Shown piece after piece: positions 36,501 through 49,366 of a stretch of 64,000 nt of DNA. The notes under the pieces are model-generated. The model was not told the DNA's origin, ran no database searches, and worked only from the letters and a program-made list of their open reading frames with translations. Origin of the DNA: Azolla caroliniana (lineage: Eukaryota; Polypodiophyta). The stretch covers positions 23,746,001-23,810,000 of the forward strand of contig JBHGNT010000003.1 in the NCBI GenBank assembly GCA_043228905.1, written 5' to 3'. Numbering within the stretch: position 1 is the first letter of the stretch; every line of letters starts with the position of its first letter. The position numbers and the translations under genes are program-made.

Positions 36501-38874
36501 ACGTAAACATAGCCAAGGATTTAAGGAAGTACCCACAACTTAAAACTTGAAAATAAGAATATAGAATGGAGTCACAAATGGGCCATAACATATTAAGATG
36601 GGTGATCAAACCATTGTGTTAGTATATTAAATAGTTGGGGGTATCAATGAGACCCACACAATAAAAGATTGCATAACAAGTTGAAATCTATAGAACCATA
36701 AGCAATATTAACATGTTGGAAAACATGTTGTCTTTTAGCTTTACTAGGGATGAAGAATCAGTAATAATCCCATGTTTAATTAGTAAAATATATAAACTAA
36801 CTACTAAAGGATCTACATCCTTACAAGATTCGTGTCACAAAAATAAACCAGATAAGTGTATTCGAGCATTGTCCTTTGAGGTAAAATATGATGGGTTAGA
36901 TTGTAGTGAAACAATTTCACAATTATTCTCAATGTTCAAGAATTTTACTAATGAAAGTCGAGGAAGAGCGTATTTTTGGCTACACCAAGAGAGGCGTTCA
37001 AAGATAATATAGATATTTATGTATGTGCAGTTTGTCCTCGAGTTGAGCACTGAGAAAAAATATTTCTATTGATTTTTTATATCTTCATACAGTTCATGAC
37101 AAGCTCATCAATGAATATCAACCTAAATAAATTGACCTAAATAAATACTCATATATATATACTGTATATGAAACACAAGATCCATCTATGTACACTAAAG
37201 AAAAAGAAGGGGGAGGGACCTAGTTCTTCTATGTGCAATGATTTCGTTGGTTCATTTAATGCTTGAAAAGTATCTCCAAGGTAAACAAAAATCGATATCA
37301 TTACTACATAAACTTACATGTTCAAACAAGAAGAAAGAAATAGAAATTCTTGGGTTTCACTACGAAAAGTAACTACACAACCGAGTGGACCTCCCATTCA
37401 GTTGAGCCCAACGTAATAGTTCGAGCAATGCTAATCTTCTTTTGTGTTGGACACTCAGTAAAGATCCTAAAAGTTTGAATAGTATTATAGTTGTACATTA
37501 ACAAATAAAAAGTGTATTAAGCACTATGTATTATGAAAATGAAAACAAACACAAACCTAAGCCTTCACATTTACGGAGATTAAAACAATAAGGTACTGTT
37601 AAACTGAAACTCATCTTGATAAAAATAAGTATGGAACCAAACCTCTGTTGCAAAGGTATGCAAAATGCATCTTCTCAAAATTTCTCAGAAAGACGCTCAT
37701 TATAGGCAAATGCTAGAGTAGAAGTTTCCTCCACAAGATTCTATTGATAATGTGGCTACAAACTTTTCTCAACTTTGGCAAACATAAGTATAGTTTGCCT
37801 CAAGTGTTTTTTAAAACTATCAATGATGTTAATTTCCGAATACTAGTGCATGATTAAGTTGAACCCTTTAACTTTATAAATGAATATATATATTTTGCAA
37901 TAGTTGTTGTTTAAAAAGCATATCAATCCTTGTAATATTACATTTTGTACCATCATGAAAAAAAATTCAATGTCACTAAAAGTTTATCATTTTTGTACCA
38001 TTTTGTAATATTGCATTTTATCTTCCCAAATGGCCTTATGTTTTTATCATTCTCTCCAAATGCCCCCATAATCTCATTATATCACTATGCCCTTGGCCAC
38101 AAATGGTTTATTGGCCCGATTACTATCATTCATGGTTTAAGGGCTGATCGATGGACAATTCAAATTTTTCCTCTCCAGTGTATATTCTACTTGGTTTTGT
38201 TATCCACAAGTATGTTAATGTCAAATAATTACTTTGCAAATGTATTTTGTAGTATCCAGAAATATATTCATGTCAAATAATTACATTGAGGATGCATTTA
38301 ATAGCTTAATTATGAGATTTTAACAATAAAATAGTGAGGCTACAACTTCATGATTACATATAAGAATTTTAGAGGCATATAATGTCCAAACACCACACAC
38401 AATAATCAACACATCTATGCATCTACTCTTATCTCACTCTGAAAATCTATAATGGAATGCCATCAATGTGTCATATGAAAAAACAATTATCTACCACAAA
38501 CAAAACTAAGTTTTGTTGTACTCACTTTGCACATGCAAGTAAATGCACATTTCTTATTATGAAATACTTTGGTTAACTGATAAAAAAGAATGAATGTATG
38601 CATTTGCTCTTTGGCAGTAGACTGCTTTACTTAAACAAGGAGATTTTGGTACACTTAGAATAAAATATTTAAACCAAGTACGCATGAAACATAGTATCGG
38701 CCAAATTATGGGCCTATGAGACATTTACAAGTCTCAATGACACTAGACAATATCTTCTTCATCACAATGGTGAAATGTTTTATTAAAGAATGTTTAACCT
38801 GTCTCCCTGGCATTGAAGAAAATTCAAGGATCAGACAACTCGTCAGAAAATACAAGCATGGGAATATATCCGCC
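36501..38874. other. AT-rich intergenic DNA, no gene recognised
   Basis: A 99-codon plus-strand frame at 36713-37012 begins MLENMLSFSF and has no family I recognise. It could be an exon of a dead transposon, but nothing around it supports a gene. The rest is stop-rich. Confidence 0.4.
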
Positions 38875-41800
38875 CTATTTAAGTTTCCCGCAGAAATCTG
38901 GGAGATCCAATATTGTAATGCGTGCATTTTGAGAAGCGGTTTCTCGCTCAGGAGCCGTATTATAACCCCATGTGCCTGCATCATCACATATAAGTAGCAT
39001 TGAGCAATAGTAAGAGTCAAACAAAGGTAGAGCTAATGGAATAACCCCGAACAGAACAACAAATAACTCAAATCACTTGGATAGTTCACTAACTCAATGA
39101 GTTAGTCAGCTTGTTTTTCATTTTAAAATGGGTTTGATTTCAAGTTTAAATCGACTTCATCTGAACTCGTTCTCATGTTAAATGTGTTTCCTCTGAGGTT
39201 GTTCTTATGCTATATGGTTTCTTCAGTGGGATTGTTTTCATGTTACCAATGTGTTTCGTTTGAGCTTTACTCAATATGCCAAAGTATTGTGATTAAACCA
39301 CATAAAAACAACCCAGTAATCCTTCTATTGATACATGGTTTTACCAAGATATAGGTTCCATTTGTCGAGCACTGGATCTTTGATCACATTATGCAAGGTT
39401 GCCAACCTGTCTTCTACAAAACTAAAACACACGAGCATTTCAGATGAATGAAAACTGAAAAACTTTACATTGGAAGGTGAAATATAACAACTTACTGGAG
39501 AACCAAATCTTGATGTTCCGGCTGACTTTGAAGCTTCCTCAGCACTTGAACTTTTGGCCTAATTTGACAGCACCATCCATGAATGGTCACCTTAAAAAGA
39601 TTAGATTAAACACGTTTGGAGACTTGGAAAAACTACTCACCCAGAACCGAGTCCATAAATGAGTTCAGAGGGGAAGTCAATACCAGCAATCTCTCTGAGA
39701 AGGATTTGAGCAAAACGTGCCTGTTACAATAATAAGAACTCTGCTTTTCTTTTCTATATTTATTTATTGTGAGTCTGGTTGCAATTTCATGGCTTGTGAG
39801 AGTTAAACTCATGACCTGTGCTTTACAGAGGGCCTTACCTCTTCCTTCAATCATCAACAGACTCTTTCTCTCTATTTCAAGGAACTAGTAGATTGATCAC
39901 TATAACATATCATATGCACGATCCAGCCCACATCGTATCTATGCAGCTAAAGTAAGAACGTAACAATTGCCTGCAGTCTAAGAATCTGAGAGGTGTTGTA
40001 GCAAACACAAGTCCAAGGGTCATGTAGAAGAATCAGAAATTGTTGTAGAGACCATGTCCTAAGCCCAAGCACAGACAGGAAGTGTAACATTGGAAACATC
40101 CATTTGAGCACTGCATGGTGGGAACAAAGTTGTCTCACAACATATTGTGATAGATTTGCATGCACAACTTACCAACTATACATTGTGACCTCCCTGACAA
40201 TGTTGTCTTTTTAAGTTATATTTGAAACTTATTCCAATTGTTCACATGACACAATCCTGAGAAAATGTTTATTTGAAGACTCCGAAGTTGATAGTGATAT
40301 ATATACTCCATCTCAACTTTAGAAGCTCGTAATGTTAAGTACTACAGGAAAACACAAACATGTTTTCAACCTCTTGTGATATGATTCACATGAACATAAT
40401 CTTGGAAGGTTTATTGGAATATTTTGCCGCCAACAACTCCAACACTTTTATCACAGATAAGTAGGTATGTCGTGTCTTGCATCTATGGTATTCTCAGGCT
40501 ATTTTTATAAATAGCTCAAATTACCATTTCTGTTATAAATTTTATATAGCTCAAACATATCATATTAACGTAAATTCTCATCCATCTGTGTTATAAGGAC
40601 AAGAGCTATCAAGTACTACAAGAAACTTAGCCAATCTACTATCCCGTTGGATGTGGCAGAGTGACCTAACTTATAAGGCTTTGCAAAATGAAGAGGAAAG
40701 ATTGGCAATAGATTGTAACTCACGATGTGAAACACCCATCAGCTGCCTCCAAAAAGATATTATCCATAATTGCAAATCTGAAAGAACAGTGCATGTCATG
40801 GATAACATTAGGAGGGATAATGGCAGTGACAGATAAATAAACCTATTGAAAACACCGAGGCAAATGACCAATGGTGAATTCTATTGATTAAGGAACGCTA
40901 CGGATGGGATGACGTCTCAAAAGGTCAGAAATCAAGCAAAGGAAAGACCTTGACCTAGAGGGCAAGTCCAGCCACCCATTTCATAGAACATCGTAAGCAT
41001 CTCTTTCTTAATTAAGACACCCACAACAGCAGTATGCAACTAGTTTATATTTAGATCTGTCATCGCCCTCAAAAGATTCACATCCTCAAGGAGAGACAGA
41101 CAGGTACCAACTGTTCAAATAACACTGAGGCTCAAGACCATTGTTGACAGGTTGTCCACAGATATACAGTCCAGTTAATGCATGAAAAGTTGAACAGTTG
41201 CAGTGAGATCAGTGGAACACAACATTTCGACTTGGATCTTAGCACCTGAAGACTGTCTGTACAAACCCATGGCCCATATTCAGAGTTTCCTCGGGAGTTT
41301 AACTACGCTTTCTCCCAAACAAATTCGCTGAGATAAACTGATGCTGTTTACTTTTTAGCCTCAAACACTGGTTCGCCATAAATATTTCTTTACATAATAA
41401 CTGAGAAACTGAAATTGCAAGAACTCTTAAGAGATTTCCGCAAGCCGCTGATTGGTCTTTTATTCCACAGAAAACTCCCATGCATATGTTTGGCAGCTGA
41501 AATCCTTGGTGATGACACATAGAGAATAGATGGCAGGAAGATCCCATTTCTGAGATTCTAGCCATGAGTCAACATTTCTCTGTCAAGACCATGGTCGCCT
41601 AAATTGTAATAACTATTGAATTTTCATTCAACCAACCAAATATTTAATAATTATTAAGGTTTAGGCCTTGACTTGCAAGTATAACACACAATATATTAAT
41701 TGGGGATAAAAGTAAAGCAAGGTTGAAAGCAAAAAAAAAAAGAAAAGTTAAAAGGATAAAAGCAACCAATGAGGTCAGGATGAGTTCAGAATCTGTAAAC

Positions 41801-43391
41801 ATTTCAGGTAATCAAAGCGAAGAAACATCGAGCCAATCATTGTTTGCATTCTTGTGTGAGCGGATGAAAGTCTCATTGATGTTTTTTGCAGTTCATTCAT
41901 GCATGTGAAAGTTGGCAGCAGATTTTTGGAAACATATGTATATTTTGTCTACGAATTACCATATCAATGCAAAGGCCCAACGACAGAATATATACAATGG
42001 ACTGACCTCAATGAAAAATAGAAGCAAATCATCACACATGTCAATAAATATGCACCCAATTGTGTAACATTTTTGCACAGACATCACAAACCTTACAAGA
42101 AAATATATTACCTGTTTTGTTGTAACAATGTAAATTTTTGAAGCTGCAAATTTAAGGGCATCAACAACTCCAGGGTAGAACCTACAGTAACAAAACAGAT
42201 TTAAGCATCTGTCATAGGTGGATATTTAGTTTAGAATGAACAAACAGAGATAGCCATTAACCTATTTGCACGGATCCACCCTTGAATATCATTTGAAATC
42301 CACTCATCACGAACCATTCCAAAGTATTCAATCAGAGCTTCTCGGTCAGTTTCACCCCAATCTTCCATTATGATCGGTTTAATATGTGCCCATTGTTCCA
42401 AGATTTTCTCAACGGTGATTTCATCAATAGACTTGATTATAAATTTGACAAGATGAATACGTTTCAAATGCTATCCTAAGTACATTTTAGAGAAACCAAG
42501 TATTCACATACATACAGATGATCTTTGAGATCCTCGAAGCCTTGATTCCAGCAACAATCTCACAAGTAGCACATTCTCATATCCAGTCTCTACTACTGGA
42601 CGGACCTAGAGCAACATACAAAACAACGAGATCATTCACAACTAGCATAAGGAAGAATGGATAAATAAGGATGTTTCTCAATTAAACTCACCATTTCCAT
42701 TGCTTCTAATATCCAGGATTCAGTAAGGGTATCAACATTATCAAAAACGTCAGGCCACCTCCGCTTTGCGGCCTTCAGAGAATTAAAATGTCATAAGAAA
42801 GAGAGGTATCTCCTTACATCCAGTCAAGTATAAAAGCATGCCAAAGAAAATAACCCAATGCTTCAGATCTAGCAGTAAAAAGTATTTACATACATATATG
42901 CCTAGGTGTGTATTCATACATATACACGTGAATCCTTCCCTCACAACCCCATGAGAGAATAGTATTTCGAACTTCTGACTTACAACAAATGTCTCTGAAT
43001 GGTCCCGAGTTGTATTATTCATGGGATTTCCATGTATGCATATACATACAAATATGAATATATGCACATGCGTAAACATTTATAGACATATATAATGTAT
43101 ATTTGTATATATATGTGAGTGAATATATGTAACCTTCATTCCACCAGAAATCCAGCAATGTGTTCTATCATGTCTGTGAACTACAAGTCAAAACCCATGT
43201 TTGCCTAAGAAGATTGATTATCCAAGCTTTAAGTTATGGGGTTATTCAAGCTTATAAATAGTATATGCAAGTAAATTGAAGTATATACGTACGTACATAC
43301 ATACATACATATACACGCAAATACATATTATGCAAGAAAACTTGACATATTTCAAAATATATGCTGTGTAACAAAGTTTCTTATAATACCG

Positions 43392-43470
<79 letters not shown>

Positions 43471-43558
43471 CACTGACCTTGAGTGCAGACATGGAGCTCT
43501 CCCCGCAGCTGTCACATATGACTCCATCGAAGTCGAGGGCATACAGGTGCTCCTCCAT
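38875..43558 (-). CDS. HAD-like hydrolase-fold protein (At2g45990 type), complete
   Basis: Nine GT-AG exons, in transcript order: 43558-43478, 42772-42692, 42605-42516, 42431-42262, 42181-42112, 39720-39641, 39558-39496, 39421-39345, 38975-38875. The phases close exactly, giving 270 residues, the usual length for this plant family. HAD motif I is at residues 8-13, LDFDGV (Asp9 and Asp11 as nucleophile and acid/base). Motif II is the Thr of IYIVTTKQ. The acidic motif IV is FVEDR. Other family signatures are SCGESS, RRWPDVF, VRPVVETGYENVLLVRLLLE, REIAGIDFP and YLGTWGYNT. The protein is short and soluble and has no obvious transit peptide. It is likely a phosphatase or phosphotransferase of unknown substrate. 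Intron 5 is long (about 2.4 kb). The first intron holds a CT/CA compound microsatellite (43395-43462). Confidence 0.93.
39775..39850 (-). repeat. Possible tRNA-derived SINE relic in HAD-gene intron 5
   Basis: On the minus strand GGTAAGGCCCTCTGTAAAGC followed by GAGTTTAACTC has the spacing of a degenerate A box and B box, with an AATAAATAAATA tail further on. It is weak on its own. Confidence 0.35.
43395..43462. repeat. (CT)n(CA)n compound microsatellite in HAD-gene intron 1
   Basis: CT run of about 22 units passing directly into a CA run and a short TA run, 16 bases or less from the exon 1 donor. Confidence 0.95.
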
Positions 43559-45110
43559 CTCCTCCCCTGGAAATTTACTCGATATGGATAGATTGACAAA
43601 ATAAAACCGAAACGAACGAGGCAGAGCAGCGATGGCGGCTTCTCATACATACATGATTTACACATACATTCAGTACATATATCTCGTGTGTGTACAAATT
43701 ATATACAATGTATTGAATTTGTGGACCAACCATCAGGTCTCCCCTCTATCTCTCTCTCTCTCTCTCTCTCTCTTCCTTCACATCACATTATTTCGGAGCT
43801 TCCATTCATCAGTCGCCTTTTTCGTAATGTGTAAATCTATGGTCGGATAGGCGACCGGATTTATTGATCCATTCATACACATTCGCGTATCGGCAATCCG
43901 AAATGCAAACCAGATTGATCAACTAATAAACATTTGGGTATCGTTGATATGAAAGACAATTATTGTTGTTACAAGGCGAGGGATCAATCGAAACATATGC
44001 TTATGTGCATCGTTTATAGGGAATGCAGTTACAATTGTTACGATGCAACCAATAGATTAGATCGATCACATTCATTCTGAGGAGGCTCACCATGGATCAT
44101 TGACATTATGAGCAACACACATTAATTAAATGAGTACATGATTCAATCAATCCATCTCTTCATAGCATTTCCCAACAAGTACTTGTACCACGAGGTTGAG
44201 GAGATTGTGCCTCCTATGTTTCCTTCTTGTTAAATGTAAAGTTTTCTAACCAACACATGAGAAAAGTGATTGTCATTCTCATGAATTACAACTTTATGAG
44301 TCTTTCTCTCTGTCAATCGAACCCTTCAATCATTCCATATGAATTTTTAGGCTTTACATGCCCCTCGTTGGAGTATTCAATGAGTCCACACCATGTCTGT
44401 ATTGTCACAAGCAACATGCATTCAATAATTATCAAACCCTTCATTTGGCAGTTTGCGTCTATTACTTAAGATTGTTTTCTCATCAACCACTTGATATGAC
44501 ATGGTTCCAAAATTATCTTCATATTCTATGACTCTCATAGAGTGTGTCGCCGCTTCTAAATCCAATTTGTAAGTTCCCAGTGCCCACTCTAGCAAAGTAA
44601 GCTTAAGCTAAACAAAATAATGCTTTTTACCAATTCCATTTTTTGTATATGCGCATAATAGTATCTCACACGACATGTTGAAATCTTAAAGAGTAAGCTT
44701 AACTCACAACGACTTAGAGAAAATGATGTATTGAACTAAATTTAGATGCAAATCATGTGGAGGAGTTAACATATCAAGCCTCCCCTCAAATAGATGGCCA
44801 TGAAAAGAAACATGATGTGTTATGAAGCAACACAACTGACTTTTGCAATGTTCCTACATTTTGTTACATACGGGATAATTCATTAGTCCTCTTTTAAATA
44901 TTGACTTTATGAGTGGCCAATCTATCTTACATAAGAAAAACAACATGGTTAATATAAAAACAATATTGGTTTGGATTCAAATTACAACATTCAAGTGAGA
45001 ATCAAACACATATTAGAGAATATTGATTTTTCACACATCTTTCATAGTAAAATCACATATGTTTCATAAGTTCGTTCTAGTTTTAACAACATCATTGGTA
45101 CGACTAGAAG

Positions 45111-45316
45111 AACACTCATCCTGAGGTGGGCTTCCTACTTAGATGCTTTCAACAGTTATCTGCTTTGCATTTGGCTACCCAACGTTTAACATGGGCATGA
45201 TAATTGGTACATCAAAGGTGCGTCCTTCCCGATCCTCTCATGCTAGGAAAAGGTCCCCTCAATGCTCTAGCATATGCACTGATATGAACCGAACTGTCTT
45301 AGGACGTTCTTGAACT
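45111..45316 (-). pseudogene. Plastid 23S rRNA fragment inserted in the nucleus (NUPT), decayed
   Basis: The plus strand is the antisense of the 3' part of plastid 23S rRNA. Unmistakable stretches include GGGCTTCCTACTTAGATGCTTT, TTGGCTACCCA-CGTTTA, GGTGCGTCCTTCCCG, CTCAATGCTCTA and ACCGAACTGTCTT. It ends abruptly near 45316. Compared with the plastid sequence as I know it, most differences are C-to-T or G-to-A (for example CAACAGTTATCTGC for CAGCAGTTATCCGC), as expected from methyl-cytosine decay. About 200 bases of a 2.8-kb gene are present, so it is non-functional. Confidence 0.9.
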
Positions 45317-46138
45317 AAACACTATAACATAAAAAATTTATGACACTCAAATCATTGCTTAGGAAGTCAACCTTCAATCATAATTAGCCCACGAAAAGAC
45401 AAAACAAAATTATTGGCCAATCGTTGATGAGGCAGTATAGACTTATCCCAACAAGTCCATATTATAATGAAGCGAATGTCCATATCTAACTTTCATTAAT
45501 AGTTTGTTTTAACAAGGAAACTTGAGAGGGATTTGTTAACCTAACTATCAAACCTATATATATTTTATGTCGTCCACATGTAGGGGGATAGGATGCAAGC
45601 ATCGATAAAACACAATAGCATGATGTTATGGAGCAAGCAAGCAAAATATTTTTTAGTTTTATATAGAATTAACTACAATGACTTGTGAGTAAACTTTAGT
45701 CAAATAAATAAAAAAGATCACCGCAACGGGAAGTTACCATTAGAATTATAATTTTTTATTGTCCATAATTATTCCCAAGTGGTTGCAACTTCCACATAAG
45801 GGGTAAAAAACGCCTTTACGTTACAAAGTTAGTGTTTTTTTCTCAATAAGCTACAACATATGATTAACGAAGGGTCAAATCCCTAGTTTCTTGAGCACGT
45901 GGAAGGTTAAATCCACGAAGCTTTCTTGTTGACGAGTTGTGCGACAAAGAATAGTGTCGGCAATGAGCAAGATGGTACAACAAACATGATATGTATATAC
46001 CTCCCCCCAAGAAGAACCACGAGAAATACTTGTATGCTCGAGAGCTCTTTCTCGAGTTTGAACATACCAGACAAGAAAGAATTCGCCTTGGTGATTAACA
46101 CAAAATCAAATAAGTGTGAAATATGGCTGGCTACTAAT

Positions 46139-46330
46139 AATAATAATATATATATATATATATATATAAGTAAGTAAATAAATAAAAAATAATAAAAATA
46201 AAAACATAATATATATATATAATAAATAAGTAAGTAAATAAATAATTAAAATAAAATATACATTATATTATATATATATATTTATATATGTAATAATGTA
46301 TGTATACAGTATATATGTATGTATGTATAT
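46139..46330. repeat. AT-rich repeat directly upstream of the mannanase
   Basis: TA dinucleotide runs (46147-46168 and shorter ones), two copies of GTAAGTAAATAAATAA and a TATG run. It may include the core promoter, but no single TATA element can be picked out. Confidence 0.6.
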
Positions 46331-46354
46331 ACTGATAAAGAGCACGAGTACTGC

Positions 46355-46393
46355 ATGAAGCAAAGGGGAGAAGGCAAGGCATGGCGTTTGTGA
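46355..46393 (+). promoter_or_regulatory. Upstream ORF overlapping the mannanase start
   Basis: An ATG at 46355 opens a 12-codon frame ([12 protein letters not shown]) that ends with TGA at 46391-46393, in a different frame and overlapping the main ATG at 46381. If it lies in the transcript it could lower translation of the mannanase. That is inferred; the transcript start is unknown. Confidence 0.45.
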
Positions 46394-49366
46394 GTGCTCG
46401 CGATGCACAATTCCTTCTGAACGGGATCCCATTCTATGTCCATGGATTCAATGCTCACTTCCTCATGGCAATCAGCGTCGTGGATGCTGAGAGCAGATCC
46501 AAAGTCGTGGACCTTCTCAAGCAAGCTTCTCAGATGGGCCTCAATGTCTGTCGAACTTGGGCTTTCAACGATGGTGGCTATCAAGCCCTTCAGACCTCCC
46601 CTGGTGTCTATGATGAAAAGGTTTTCCAGGTAAAATCTGTGAAGCTTTTACACTTACAGGAATATAACAGAGTTCCTGCGAGATTTAACATTACCCCATG
46701 GGATCAACAATCCTTACAAAGCACTCTCTGGGGTATTTTATTTAAGTCAAAAGAAAATTCTAAACTAGGAGCTTGAAAATGAAAAAGAGCTAAGCGTATT
46801 TTCCTAATTTCACTGTTTGGACCTTCTATGAATTGGATTGTTTTGTCGAGTTTGTGAGCAAAGAGCATTGCTAGTGTTGTTGGAGATGGTTCCTTTCTCA
46901 TTATTATGAGTTCTCAAAACTAGTGCAACCTTGTAGCAATTCTTGAAGATTATGCCTGATTTCCTCATATGTGAGGCATACTAAGAGACATGTCCTGTTT
47001 CTTGTATGCAGAGGCAACGCGGACCACATATTCTCTTTTTCTGCTCAATGTTCTGGCAATCATCCATTTCCATTTTCAACATGAACACGTGTATGAGCAT
47101 CAGTGTGGTAGCACGTCCTAGTCACTTGAGCGTTGTGGTCTGGATGTGAGCTTTGGGCATTGGCCATATGTCCTCAGTAATTTTCCCAGTATTGAGTGTT
47201 AATGTAGCTCCAATAATACTCAATCTTAGATCTATGTTTTTCTGTTCTCAATTTCGTACGGAGAACTGCCAATGTGGTTGGGTAAATGTGAACTCATGTT
47301 TTTCTGTCTCTTTCTTCATCTCTACTTGCACATCCAAATATTCTTCAACATGCCACCTTGAGAGAATATGACACAGGTAGAAGGCAGAGTCTAGAGATTA
47401 GGGTGAGTAGGGACCACCCCCGAGTGAGAGAGCATCATATATGTAGCCGTGGACACTAGATAAAACAATTGAGCATCATTCATGTATTTGACAAGAATAA
47501 TTCATTGTCTTTTTAGTTTCCGTCTTTTCTTTCAGGTGCTGATCTAGGTTTTGTTTGACCTTTAGGCTCTCGATTTTGTCTTGGATCAAGCTCAACAAAT
47601 AGGAGTGCGCCTTATCCTTAGCTTTGTGAATAACTGGGAACATTATGGGGGTAAACCTCAGTACATGGAATGGGCCCGTAATGCCGGCGTTGACCTGGAA
47701 ACGGAGGATGCATTCTTTTCTGATTCCACAATCAAAAGATACTACAAGAATCATGTGAAGGTATTAGAAATATTTTTGTTATTCCTTATTGCATAATCAC
47801 GATAAATGCATGTGCTGCTGCCTGCCTGCCCTATGCGAAAAATGATGAAATTATGTTCAGAAGCCAGAGAGGAGGGTGGGAGAGATAGAAGCTCGTTTGA
47901 CACTACCATGGAATATCTAACTTCATCTAGAGAGAGAGAGAGAGAGAGAGAAGTGAATTCAATTGTTTTGGAATGTCCAATGCCCATGGGATTTGAGACT
48001 AGTTGGAAAAATGGCATAGATCTGTTTCTATGTGAGTGTGAGGTCTCATGACACTCTTGCATTCACTGGTGATGTAAAGATGACTAAGAACAATGTGTAC
48101 CTGAAAAGAATACATTTGCATATGGAGATATTGATTTCCATTTTGTGTATCTAAGAGTGACGGTAAACTGTACTAGATCTCACACGCATGAAATGTTTCG
48201 TTCATAACAAATTTGAGGGTCAAGATCAAGCTCTTACACATCTTCCATCTTATTCTCTCATTAAGCTTTTTTTCTTTTAAAAGGAGATCAAGTTAGTTAC
48301 TGTATTTGGATCATAGACACTAGCATTCATCTGAAGTTTATTCATGATGTTTGGCTTTGCAGGCTCTGATAACTAGAGTAAACAGCATCACAGGGATATG
48401 TTACAAAGATGACCCAACAATCTTCGCTTGGGAACTCATGAATGAGCCCCGATGTGTATGCGATTCATCTGGAGATACCTTGCAGGTAAAGTGGCATTTC
48501 TTCTCAGGTGGATGCAAAGGACATTTAGGAAATGTGAAATTTGGGAGCCAATTGATGACCTATGGCTGACAGGGCAAGTGCCTGAACCAGTATTAAGAGA
48601 GTTTATAAACATGTTTTTTCTTCAACATAGGCTTGGATTGAGGAGATGGCAAGGTTTGTGAAATCAATCGATTCTAATCATCTTCTTGGGCTTGGATCGG
48701 AAGGTTTTTATGGCTTCCCAAGTGCTACAAGAAAGTCTGCAAATCCCAGTAATTATGTTCTACAACTTGGGACGGATTTCTTGAGAAACCATCAAGTGGC
48801 TGGTATTGACTTTGCCAGTGCACACGGCTACCCAGATTCATGGTAGAGCTCTTTGATTCTACACTTTCCAGACACAAGGATACCTTTGCATACTAATTGA
48901 GTTTACTTCATATATATTTCTTTTGTGATCCTGAAGGTTAGGGTCAAAAGTAGATGTGTTACAGCAAATTTCATTCATGCAGAACTGGATAGCAACTCAT
49001 ATGTTGGATTGCACTTCTACTTTGCGCAAGCCATTTCTCTTGGGGGAGTTTGGAATGTCAAGCAAACATGGAGTATTTAAGCCTGAGAATAGGAAGTTTT
49101 TTATGGAAACAATATATACAATGTTCTATGTGTCAGCTCTTGGGGGTAGCGCGATGGCTGGGGGTATTGTGTGGCAATTGTTACCTAAAGGAATGGAGAA
49201 CTTCAACGATGGATATGAGATTGTGCTTTCAGAGGATGACCCAATATCACAGATAATCTTGCAGCATTCTTTAAGGCTCCAAGATCTCACTGACACTGAC
49301 AGTGAGATTTGTCCCATAAAAGCAAAGAGTCAAATTTGTCCATTGAAACTAAAATGCTTTTGGTAA
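46381..49366 (+). CDS. MAN: Mannan endo-1,4-beta-mannosidase (GH5 subfamily 7)
   Basis: Five GT-AG exons: 46381-46629, 47566-47760, 48363-48485, 48631-48842, 48937-49366. The phases close exactly, giving 402 residues. The enzyme cuts beta-1,4-mannan, glucomannan or galactomannan chains during cell-wall loosening and reserve use. Family motifs are [14 protein letters not shown] (residues 10-23), [58 protein letters not shown] with acid/base Glu176, [24 protein letters not shown] and KPFLLGEFG with nucleophile Glu297. The length matches the mature enzyme. Unlike most plant MAN proteins it starts almost at the catalytic domain ([11 protein letters not shown]), with no signal peptide. Either this one is cytosolic, or a further 5' exon is missed; the nearby AT-rich DNA shows none. 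Neighbours are unrelated. Confidence 0.93.

Larger units (their letters stand above)
43559..46380. other. Intergenic region between the HAD gene and the mannanase gene
   Basis: The two genes diverge across this 2.8 kb. It holds another CT run (about 43747-43772), the plastid 23S fragment (45111-45316) and, next to the mannanase, an extremely AT-rich stretch (about 46139-46330) with two copies of an ATATATA-AAGTAAGTAAATAAATAA block (about 46150 and 46215). No gene was found. Confidence 0.5.

Noticed and set aside
36713-37012. A 99-codon plus-strand frame as a gene
   Set aside because: No recognised family, splice context or conserved neighbour; left as an unassigned open frame.
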